A DNA stretch of 64,000 bases from JAGQRJ01 sp041402045 (GTDB lineage: Bacteria > Planctomycetota > J058): assembly GCA_041402045.1 (NCBI GenBank), contig JAWKSZ010000004.1:123463-187462 (forward strand), written 5' to 3'. The position numbers and the translations under genes were made by a program. Shown here in pieces: positions 31,495 to 40,300 of this stretch (its first letter is position 1; each line of letters begins with the position of its first letter). The notes beneath the pieces are model-generated. The model worked only from the letters and a program-made list of their open reading frames with translations, did not search any database and was not told the origin of the DNA.

Positions 31495-34400
31495 GCCGCA
31501 ACCAGCCGCCCCGGGACGCCCTCGCCGCCACACACATGTGGGTGCCGGTCGACGCCACGGGCGACGACTTCTACGACCTGGGCAGCCGCTTCGGGACGCA
31601 GGTCGGGGTGCTCAGCGAAGTCCATGACGAGACCGGCCATCCCTACGTCACGGTCGACGGGTCCGGATTCTTCGACCCGCGGTGCCTCCGCTTCCACCGC
31701 CTGCAGCAGGTGGTCCCCGGCGGCTCTGACGACAACCGCCTGGCGATCCAGGTGCTGCTGGACTACGAGGCCGAATACGCCGACGTGGAGAAGGGCGACA
31801 ACCCCTTCGGCCAGCCCGAGTTCTTCACGGCCAAGAACCGGACCACGCGCGAAGCAGACTCCAAGGGCCGGGTGGCTCTGCCGACCTCCCACCGCCGGGT
31901 GATCGACTCCGAGGACGACCGCTACGCGGTCGCCCTCACTTGCCGCAGCGTCGCTCTGGAGGCGGCCGAGATCGACGTTCCGGTGGGCGACGACGTCACG
32001 GTCACTGGCCAGCCCGTTCCCGAGGGCGTCCACTTCCGGGAGCCGGGTTCGAGCTCCGTCGCTCCAGGCTCCTCGAGCTACGGCGGCGTCACGACCACCG
32101 CGCCGTCGGTCTCAGTGGGCGGCGTGACCTTCTTCGGTGGGGCCGCTGTCCAGGCCGCCCGCGACGCGATCGCCCAAGGCGGCAGCGCGGCAGACGCCGC
32201 CCGCGCTGCGAGCGCCGCTGCCCGCGGGCTCCCGCCGCCTCCGCCCCTCAACGCCGACAACCAGACCCGCGAGCGCCCCAAGCAAGGCGGGGAGACGCAG
32301 GCTCGCGAGCAACCGCCTCCGCCTGACCTCAACCCGGGGGGCAGCGTCCCGCTCCTCAACCACCCCAAGGGCTACGTCTGGTCCGAGGCGGGCCGAATCG
32401 GCCTGCTCGGCACCCTAGTCGCACCGGAGGGTGCAGGAGGGTCCTACTTCGCCGGTCGGGAAGGCACGCCCATCGGTCCTCTCCCGGTTCGCCACGACGG
32501 CCAGTTCACCATGGGGCCGGAGCTGGTCGGCCGGATCGTCTTCGTCAGCAACGACGCCTCGCAGGTCGAGGAGGGGAGCGGCAAGCCGATCAAGGGCGAA
32601 CTGTGGGGCGACCGCAGCCGCGCCAACCAGGATACCGAGCTCGGATTGGAGACCCTGCAGTGGCGACCAGTCATTCGGGTCGACGCCGACCTGCCGCCGA
32701 GCCGACCGCCGCCGCCCTGGACTCCGCCGCCCTGGATCCAGCCGCCACCCGAGAAGAAGAAGAAGCCGCCGAAGAAGAAGCCGCCCCAGAAGCCGGGGGG
32801 TGGCGGCAAGCCGTCCGGGGGTGGGGGCAAGCCGCCTCCTGGGGACGGACCAGGCGTCAGCGGCGGGATCCTCGTTGGCGGCGGCAGCTTCACCCCGATC
32901 CCGGTCCCTCCCAAGCGGGAAACGCCCGACGGGTCCACGCAGGACGGTGAGCTCCAGCCGGTCGACAACCCGGGCGCGCAAGGCCGCGACTACGAGGGGC
33001 CCGGCGAGCCCTGTCCGAACTCGACCGCCGGCGTGGTGGTGGGTACCGGCGGGACCATGGTCGCCACGGGGACGCCGCCCTCGGTCGGCGGCTTGCCGGT
33101 CATTCCGGTCCCGGGAGGGTTCATCGAGTTCTTCGGCTACCCCGCGGTCACTCCAGTCCCGGGCGGCCTGATCGTGGGCGGGGAGGAGTCCCCCAAGCCG
33201 GTCTTCGGGCTGCCCACGCCGCCTGGCCGCGGCGTGCGCGTCGACCCAGCCCCCGGTCCTGTCCCACATGGGACTCCCGTCGCTGGCGACGAGCCAGGGC
33301 GGATCCCCCTCGGCCTGCCTGGCCCTCAGGGCGGCGGCATCCGTGTCGACCCTGCCCCCGACGACGGGGTCCCGCGCGGACGCCGTGTACCTGGCGACGA
33401 CCCAGGACGGATCCCGCTGGGTCTCCCCGTGCGACCAGGCGGCCCGGGGATCGGCTTTGGACCCCCGCTGGGCGGCGACGACGGTATCCCGCGAGGCTAT
33501 GAGGAGCGGCTGGACCGCGCCCGGCGCCGCGCCCGGGCCCGTCGCGCCCGCGAGGAGTACGAGCGCCGGGAACAGGAGCGGATCGACGAGCTCAAGGACC
33601 TCGAGGAGCGCGCCCGTGACGCAGGGCGGGATCGCCTCGCCCGCCGTGTCAAGCGCGCCCGCGAGCGAATGGAGCGACGCCGGCAGAAGCGACAAGACCG
33701 CCGCCAGCGGCGAGAGGACTACAAGGAGCGCAAGCGTCGCGAGCGCGAGGAGCGGCGGCGCCGTCGCGAGGAGCGACGCGCCGAGCGCCGCCGCAAGCGC
33801 GACGAACGGAGGCGCAGGCGGAGGCGTGAGCGCCAGGCGCGGCGCGAGCGCGGAGAGGACCGCCGCAGGCCGCCCCAGGGTGGCTACATGATCGACGTCA
33901 GCGATCCGGCAGCCGAGGCCCACAGCATCGGCCGGCTGACCGAAGCGGAGCGCAAGCAACTGGAGGAGGACCGCCGCCGAGAGGAGGAGACCCGCCGCCG
34001 CTACCAGGAGGAGGTCGCAGGCTTCGGGCACTGGAACGCCGCCAACATGCCGCTGCCCTTCTTCGGTTCCCCCGGCGGACCCCGCTCGCTCGAAGACTGG
34101 GCGCACCTCGCCACGTACCAGGTCCAGGCCGTACAGCGCGTCGTCAACGGCGCCTTCGGCGGTCCCAGCTACCTCGCGGGGAACCTCGGCGTCGTCCACC
34201 GCAACCGCCCAGGCAACCCACCCGCCGGCTCACGGATCGGCGCCCACTGGACTGCTCTCCCTCACGAACCCCGGCTCAAGATCCAGCGCGGCCAAACCCC
34301 GCTCGAGGTGGTGTCAGTCTTGGACGCCCCTGCTGGCACCCAGATCGAAGCGTGCGCTGGCGGCGTCCTGGAGGTCGTCCGGGAACATCGCGGCGACGGC

Positions 34401-35051
34401 CTGGTGGACGACCACCGCCCATTGATCCTCCTGGAGAACGACCGCTCGTTCAGCCCCGACCTGATCAAGGCGGACATGATCTCGGATGTCCAGCGCCGGT
34501 TCTACGTGGCCGCCGGTTCCGAGGTCACCGGCTCCAAGATCCGCGCACACTTCCACACCGGCGAGACCGGACCCGCGTTCGAAGTGGCCCGCACCGACCC
34601 CGAGACGGGTCGGGTCGTCGACCAGCTCGTCGCCGTCGACCTCCACGACGGAATCTTCATGACCCAGAAGGGGATCAACTCCCGTGGGTCGATCCACCTT
34701 CGGGGCGAGAGCGCGCTCGTCTTCCACCCGCCTGCAGGCGAGGTAGCGCTGGGCTACGTGGTGACCGGCATGCCCGATGGCGTGATACGCGTCGAGAGCA
34801 CCAACCCCGAGTTCCCGGTCACGCTTGCCGTCGACGGCAACGTGTCGGTCGCGGGCGATGCCTCCGTCTCCGGCAAGCTCTTCGTTGAAGGCTCCATCGA
34901 TCCAACGGACCTACAGCTGACCCCGCAGCCCGAGAACCCCATCCCAGTGAGCGCACTCGGGCTTTGGGTTTCCGACGGGTCTGCTCCTGGAACAGTTCAG
35001 GGGGGGCTTTACTACAGTCGCGGGGGGAAGAACTTTCGGCTAGACGGCTGA
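31491..35051 (+). CDS. Giant tail-tip/fibre protein with Pro-rich and Arg/Glu helix segments
   Basis: 1186 residues. Order of parts: N-terminal beta domain with a gp5-like look (GVLSEVHDETGHPYVTVDGS, residues 1-180); low-complexity Gly/Ser/Pro region; second strand domain (FTMGPELVGRIVFVSNDASQ); Lys/Pro-rich stretch (PPPWTPPPWIQPPPEKKKKP); Gly/Pro repeats with RVDPAPG and PGRIPLGLP units; a ~130-residue Arg/Glu/Lys helix (about 680-800); then a C-terminal fibre-like beta region ending in a short tip domain (LYYSRGGKNFRLDG). It is the last gene of the tail unit, where receptor-binding fibres lie. The long ER/K-type helix probably makes a stiff shaft. Confidence 0.65.
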   Translation: MSRNQPPRDALAATHMWVPVDATGDDFYDLGSRFGTQVGVLSEVHDETGHPYVTVDGSGFFDPRCLRFHRLQQVVPGGSDDNRLAIQVLLDYEAEYADVEKGDNPFGQPEFFTAKNRTTREADSKGRVALPTSHRRVIDSEDDRYAVALTCRSVALEAAEIDVPVGDDVTVTGQPVPEGVHFREPGSSSVAPGSSSYGGVTTTAPSVSVGGVTFFGGAAVQAARDAIAQGGSAADAARAASAAARGLPPPPPLNADNQTRERPKQGGETQAREQPPPPDLNPGGSVPLLNHPKGYVWSEAGRIGLLGTLVAPEGAGGSYFAGREGTPIGPLPVRHDGQFTMGPELVGRIVFVSNDASQVEEGSGKPIKGELWGDRSRANQDTELGLETLQWRPVIRVDADLPPSRPPPPWTPPPWIQPPPEKKKKPPKKKPPQKPGGGGKPSGGGGKPPPGDGPGVSGGILVGGGSFTPIPVPPKRETPDGSTQDGELQPVDNPGAQGRDYEGPGEPCPNSTAGVVVGTGGTMVATGTPPSVGGLPVIPVPGGFIEFFGYPAVTPVPGGLIVGGEESPKPVFGLPTPPGRGVRVDPAPGPVPHGTPVAGDEPGRIPLGLPGPQGGGIRVDPAPDDGVPRGRRVPGDDPGRIPLGLPVRPGGPGIGFGPPLGGDDGIPRGYEERLDRARRRARARRAREEYERREQERIDELKDLEERARDAGRDRLARRVKRARERMERRRQKRQDRRQRREDYKERKRREREERRRRREERRAERRRKRDERRRRRRRERQARRERGEDRRRPPQGGYMIDVSDPAAEAHSIGRLTEAERKQLEEDRRREEETRRRYQEEVAGFGHWNAANMPLPFFGSPGGPRSLEDWAHLATYQVQAVQRVVNGAFGGPSYLAGNLGVVHRNRPGNPPAGSRIGAHWTALPHEPRLKIQRGQTPLEVVSVLDAPAGTQIEACAGGVLEVVREHRGDGLVDDHRPLILLENDRSFSPDLIKADMISDVQRRFYVAAGSEVTGSKIRAHFHTGETGPAFEVARTDPETGRVVDQLVAVDLHDGIFMTQKGINSRGSIHLRGESALVFHPPAGEVALGYVVTGMPDGVIRVESTNPEFPVTLAVDGNVSVAGDASVSGKLFVEGSIDPTDLQLTPQPENPIPVSALGLWVSDGSAPGTVQGGLYYSRGGKNFRLDG

Positions 35052-35159
35052 AGATTGCCGCCAGGCTAACCTCAGCTTGGGCCGGATGTTCCGCCCACCG
35101 CGGAGCGCTATGCTGTAGGTCCACAGTTCTTACGGCAGCAGTCCATCAAGGCAGGCGAA

Positions 35160-36632
35160 GTGACGGAAATCCCACCTTCAGAGGCCACCTTGTCACCCCC
35201 ACCTAGCGCAGCTCCTGCCTCGGATCCAGCGCGTGAACGACGGGTCAAGGCCCTGACATGCACAGAGCCCCTCCACTCACTTCAGACGAATCGGGGTAGG
35301 CGAGGCTGGGAACAGTTCGATTTCTACGACTTGGGGCTGGCTGCGATTGACGCTGTCGTTGACAAGATGGGGTTCGACACGGGAATCAGCCGTGAAGCAC
35401 TCGACAGGATTCTCCTGCGTGAGGTTCAACGGTTCGGCCGTGAAGGTGCCGAACTCGATCTCGAAGCTGTGGTCACCGAGCTCGTCGAGACGCTCATCCG
35501 CCCCAACGTCGGCGAATACACCTCGAGCCTGGATGAGATCCGCCGCAGGTTCGACTTCGCACTGCTGACTGAACACGAAGATGCAGAGGGAGAGATCTAT
35601 CTCCGGGCAACGAATGAAGCCATCAACGTCCTCGTCGGTGGACTGAACACAGACATCGAGTCCGCCCAAGTCGCAGCGGAAGCGACACTCGAACACCTGA
35701 TCAGGCGCCGCAGGCTGGATGATGCAGCGCGGCCAGCGCGTGAAGCCAAGATCCGCTCCATACAGTACTCAAGCTTCGTCAAGCGCCTGATCGAGGAAAC
35801 CAAGCGAGACATCCGACGAGCGGGGTGGCGGGATGACGTGCCCGAGAGGCTCTCTGACATTCGAGACCACCTCCAGGATCGAATGCGAACTGAGGAACGG
35901 CTCCTCGCTGCGATGCAGGAGACTCGCGATTCAACAGGCCGTGATGACCTGCGTCGTCAGGCTGCTGCCCTCGTTGAAACCGTTGACGACTGCTTCATTC
36001 GTCACCAAGAACTGCATTCGATCACCCTGGCTTCTGTCCGTGTCTACGTCGAGGAGCAAGATAGACAGGTCTTCGGACGGGCAGCCACGATTGGTGCGAT
36101 AGACCTGACGGACGAAGCACTCTTGCCAGTCCTCGCCGCCCCGCTTGGCGTCGTTGGGGAGTTGCTCAAGAGCTTCTCTGAGAGGCTTCTTGGATTTGGG
36201 CCAGGACCTAGAAGCAAGAGAGTCGTCCCCCGTCGGCAACCGCGGCTCGGCTCCTTCATTGAAGCACTGTTGCGTCCTCCCCAGGTGCGCGATGAGTTGG
36301 GCCCGGAAGTGGACGATCCCGAGTGGGAATTGCCTACAGAAGACCCGTACGCCTTCTCCACGGAACATTGGGCGCTGGCTGACGAAATCCTCGGCGACCT
36401 GGATCCTCCTGTCCGTCTCTCCACCCTTCTGGCAGCTGCTGAAGAGCAGCATGGGTTCGATGCAGCCGATCTGATCCGGTTGCGGACCCTGGTGGCGACA
36501 GCTCCAGACATCCAAGCTGTTCGTCCCGACATGCCTCCGGTGCTGGCTGCAGCTGCGGATGGCGAGGTTTTCGAATCCAGCTCCTTTGCAGGGGCTGACC
36601 TCCTCGTCGGAGGACTCACCACGGACGAATAG
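35160..36632 (+). CDS. jetA: Wadjet-like JetA / MukF-like kleisin
   Basis: 490 residues from a GTG. The first 40 residues are disordered; residues 50-330 are helical with winged-helix and coiled parts (LAAIDAVVDKMGFDTGISRE; LDEIRRRFDFALLTEHEDAE; EAKIRSIQYSSFVKRLIEET), as in MukF/JetA kleisins that bridge the SMC heads. A charged loop and C-terminal winged-helix-like region follow (WALADEILGDLDPPVRLSTL). It starts 108 nt after the phage fibre gene; a TATGCT at 35109-35114 may be a -10. Assigned mainly from operon order, size and its place before a MukE-like and an SMC gene. Codon use is less GC-biased than in the phage genes. Confidence 0.6.
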   Translation: MTEIPPSEATLSPPPSAAPASDPARERRVKALTCTEPLHSLQTNRGRRGWEQFDFYDLGLAAIDAVVDKMGFDTGISREALDRILLREVQRFGREGAELDLEAVVTELVETLIRPNVGEYTSSLDEIRRRFDFALLTEHEDAEGEIYLRATNEAINVLVGGLNTDIESAQVAAEATLEHLIRRRRLDDAARPAREAKIRSIQYSSFVKRLIEETKRDIRRAGWRDDVPERLSDIRDHLQDRMRTEERLLAAMQETRDSTGRDDLRRQAAALVETVDDCFIRHQELHSITLASVRVYVEEQDRQVFGRAATIGAIDLTDEALLPVLAAPLGVVGELLKSFSERLLGFGPGPRSKRVVPRRQPRLGSFIEALLRPPQVRDELGPEVDDPEWELPTEDPYAFSTEHWALADEILGDLDPPVRLSTLLAAAEEQHGFDAADLIRLRTLVATAPDIQAVRPDMPPVLAAAADGEVFESSSFAGADLLVGGLTTDE

Positions 36633-36673
36633 CTCTATGTGGCGACCGTCCTTGCTGAGGAGGGCGGCCCTGA

Positions 36674-37396
36674 ATGACTGACGAACCCACCGCGATCGGA
36701 CGCCTGATTGCGTTCGGCCTTGATCCACGACTCTCGCCGGGCCGAAGCGGCGAGTATCAGGAGTTGGTGACCCGCTTTCGACGGGAACAGGAGTTTCGCG
36801 AGAAGGTCGCTTCCGTTGCCGAAGGACAGGGCCTCGACATCCTTGATTGTTCTCCTGTCTACGGACTCGTCCTCACTGCTACTGGGCCAGACTCGCCCTA
36901 CTACATGCGCCTGCAAGACTACGCGTCGATGTCGGCTGAAGAACGTCTCCTCAACGCATTCACGTTCCTCGCCATTGCTGCAGCATGTTTCCCAACAGCT
37001 GATGCGCTTGACGCAGACGACGGCCCCCTCCCCCAGGTGACCGTGGCTCAAGTCGTTCGCCTGATGAATCGCATGGCGGAGCGAATTAGCGAGCAAGGGG
37101 GAGACCAGGATCCTCCAGTGGGTGAGCCGCAGGTTGAAGCTCTCTATCGCCTCGTGCTGCGCTGGAGAGACGGCGACACCACCGGTGACGAACGGAGCAA
37201 CCCCCACGTTAAGGCAGGGATGGTTCGTCGGGCGTTGAAGTGGCTGGCAGCGAACGGGCTTGCCGATGAGATCAAGACCAAGAAGGGTGCGTTCCGCCTT
37301 CGGAGTCGATTCCGACTGCATGTGAAGGACGCCACTGCGACGATCGGGCCAGCTCTGGCGCATGTGCGAGACCTTGCTGGAAGTGCGACGAGTTGA
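36674..37396 (+). CDS. jetB: Wadjet-like JetB / MukE-like subunit
   Basis: 240 residues, AGGAGGG about ten bases before the ATG. Two winged-helix-like parts are visible (AEERLLNAFTFLAIAAACFP; HVKAGMVRRALKWLAANGLA), as in MukE/JetB proteins that pair with the kleisin and gate DNA at the SMC heads. C-terminal KKGAFRLRSRFRLHV gives the last wing. It overlaps the SMC gene by 4 nt (TTGA). Assignment rests on size, fold pattern and neighbours. Confidence 0.6.
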   Translation: MTDEPTAIGRLIAFGLDPRLSPGRSGEYQELVTRFRREQEFREKVASVAEGQGLDILDCSPVYGLVLTATGPDSPYYMRLQDYASMSAEERLLNAFTFLAIAAACFPTADALDADDGPLPQVTVAQVVRLMNRMAERISEQGGDQDPPVGEPQVEALYRLVLRWRDGDTTGDERSNPHVKAGMVRRALKWLAANGLADEIKTKKGAFRLRSRFRLHVKDATATIGPALAHVRDLAGSATS

Positions 37397-40300
37397 ACTT
37401 CCAGGTCACACGAATCCGCCTGTCGTCCGTCGGTCCTGAGCCTGCCCGCTACGACCCACTCGAACTCGATTTCCGGAAGGTTGATGGCTCCGGCCCCGCT
37501 GACACGGTCCTCTTCCTCCCCAACACGGGTGGGAAGACCGTCCTCATGAGGCTGATCTTCTCGGTCCTGCATCCCCCCATCGTTGAACGCATCGGCACTG
37601 AGGAGACGGCTCGGCGAAAGAAGAACCTCCTTGGGTATGTCCTTGAGCGTGACACATCCCATGTCGTTGTTGAGTGGCGCCGCGTGGAGAATGGGCGTTT
37701 CGTGGACAACGACGTTCTGGTGGCGGGGCTCGTCGCTGAGTGGCGCGGTGGTCGGCCCACTGGCAAGGCCGAGGATCTGGTCCGGGTTTGGTACACGGTG
37801 CGCGGACCGGCTGATCTTGTTGGCGTGGACCAGCTCACCTTCGAAGTCGAAGCTCAAGTTGACGAAGGAGTCGTGCGGCGGCGCGTCTCCTTGCGACGGT
37901 TTCGAGAGCAACTGGAAGAGTTGCGGAAGGCGAGGACGCGCCCCAGGCTTGAGGTGACGACGACGTCCACTCAGCGAGAGTGGATCGAACACCTGGATCG
38001 GCTGGGGTTGGACCGTGCGCTGTTCCGGTATCAGGGAGAGATGAACCACAACGAGGCGGGAGCCTCAGCCATCGCCCGGTTCAAGCAGGATCGCGACTTC
38101 ATCAAGTTCTTCTTGGACGCGGTGTTCGATCCAGCCGAACTGGCTGCCTTGGACCGCGAGTTCGACGAAGTGGCGGACAAGGTACGCCGCTTCCCGGAGT
38201 ACGAGCGCAGGCTGCAGTTCGAGCGGGCAGCACTCGGGGAGTTGGAGCCTCTTGCAAGCCTGGTCGCAGAGCTTGGAGAAGCCCGAGCGGGGGCGCAGTC
38301 TGCACGAGACAGTGCCCTAAACCTATTGGCTGCTTTCACTGGCGCCGAGGCCAACGTCCGCAAGCGCGAAGAAGAGGAGAAGCGACGTGCGCGTGAGCAG
38401 GACTCCGAGATGCGCCGTCTTACTGTCGAGGCAGATCGCCACCGCGACGAGTGGCGCGGGTTCCGCCGACACGGCGCCAAACTCTGCCTGCAGGAAGCGC
38501 AGGCTGGGCATGAGGCGGCCGAGAGGCGCACCCGGATCCTGGAGCTGGATGCTCGGTCGTGGACACTCACGGAGGACCTTGCTCGTCACTCCGCAGCCGT
38601 CGCCAATGTGAAGGCACTCGACGAAGCCTACAAAGAGGAACTGGAGCGGCTTCGTCCCCTGCAAGAGGACCGTGACCAGGCGGCAACGGATCTTGCCCGC
38701 CGACTCGCAGCTGCAGCCGTACTGGCAACTGGCCAGGCTGATGCTGCCCGTGCCCGATCAGATGCGGCGAAGAAGCGAGCGAGTGCGGCGCGCGTCGAGG
38801 AGCGAGATGCACTCGTCGAGGCGGCCAAGCTCGACGCAGCTCGGGAGGCCGGAGAAACGAGACTGTCCGAGGTTGCGGCACTGCGTGAGCGCCTGACTGG
38901 TGGAGGCTACTTGGCAGCGGGGGAAGCTGCAGACGAAGCACGAGACCGCGAATCGAGTCTTGCGCGAGAGTCCCTCCTCCGGATCGACGCCGTTGCGGAC
39001 GAGTGCGCGGCGCTCGAGACCGAGCGAGAGGGCATCGATGAGGCTGAACGGGTGGCAGCCACTCGAAGGGGCGAGGTCAGCGACCAGCACGCGCGGCTCT
39101 GTGGGGAGATCGAACGCGCCCAGAAGGAGCGTGCGGAGCTTTCTAGTGACCCAGTTGTGCTGGAGCTCGCGGAGGAAGAGGAGTTCGACATAGAGCTGGT
39201 GGGGTCAGGGATTGCTGAACGACTCTTGGGGCGCGCAAGGGAGTCGGACTCTGAGCGCCTGACAATCGAGCTCCAGGGGGTCGACGACAAACGAGCAATC
39301 CGCAGTCTTGAGGACACAGGGTTCCTTCCTCCGCCTGCGGAGGTAGAGGCTGCACTGGAGCGGCTTGCTGCGGCCGGGTTGACTGGAGCTCTCCCCGGGA
39401 CGCGATACGTCGCAGAGGCAGTCGCCCGCGGCCAGAGAGAGGTTGTCGCGGCTTGCCGTGCTGATCTCGTCGGCGGGATCGTCCTGACGGATTCGGGGGA
39501 CGTCGAGCGAGCCCGCGACATCCTGACGTCCGCGGCTCTCGATCCCGCCCTGATCATTGCTGTCGGCCCCGCGTCAGAGCTCGTAGCTGCGGAGGCGAGA
39601 TCCCTCCCGCCCAGCATGTTCATCATTCCCCCGGCAGATGCTGTCTGGGATCGGACCGCGGCCGGTGAAGAGCGGACACGTCGAACGGCGCGGGTTGCTT
39701 CACTCGATGAGCAACGGTCCTTGCTGGAGGACCGGGCGGCATGCGCTCGCAACCTGGCGGACGCCATCGCGAGGCATGTCTCGGCCTATCCGGCTGGGTG
39801 GTTGGCGATGCGCCTCGCTGAACGCGATGGTGTCGCGACAGAGATTGCGCGGCTCGACCAAGAGCGCTCAACGCGAAACGAGCGCCGGCGGGAGATTGCG
39901 CAGTTACTCAAGGGCCTGCGCGCTGAGTCGGGAGCGCTGCAGAAGGTCGTTCGCCAGGCCGAACAGCGCGCTACAGAGCTACAACGCCTTCACGAGGAGG
40001 AGGTCTCTGTCGAGGGTCTCGCTGCGAAGGTCGACAGGGACCGTGCCGAAGCGAGCAACTGGCGAACGCTCGCTGAACAAGCGGCACGAACTGCGGAAGT
40101 CGCTTCGCAGGAGGCTGATCGCGAATCGACGGCCGAGAGGGATCACCGCTCGGCATGTGAGCGGAGTCAACACGAACTGTCAGGGATCAAGCTCAGCGAC
40201 CCCATTCCAGAGCCAACGCCAGAAGCCGCACTGGAAATCTCCCGCGCTGAGGTCGATCTATTTGACCTTCGAGCTCGCTTTCATGAGCTTGACAAGCGGT

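Noticed and set aside
32415..34199. 594-codon minus-strand frame
   Set aside because: Fully antisense to the tail-tip gene, low-complexity Ala/Leu/Arg composition created by its Gly/Pro and Arg/Glu codons; no start context or domain.
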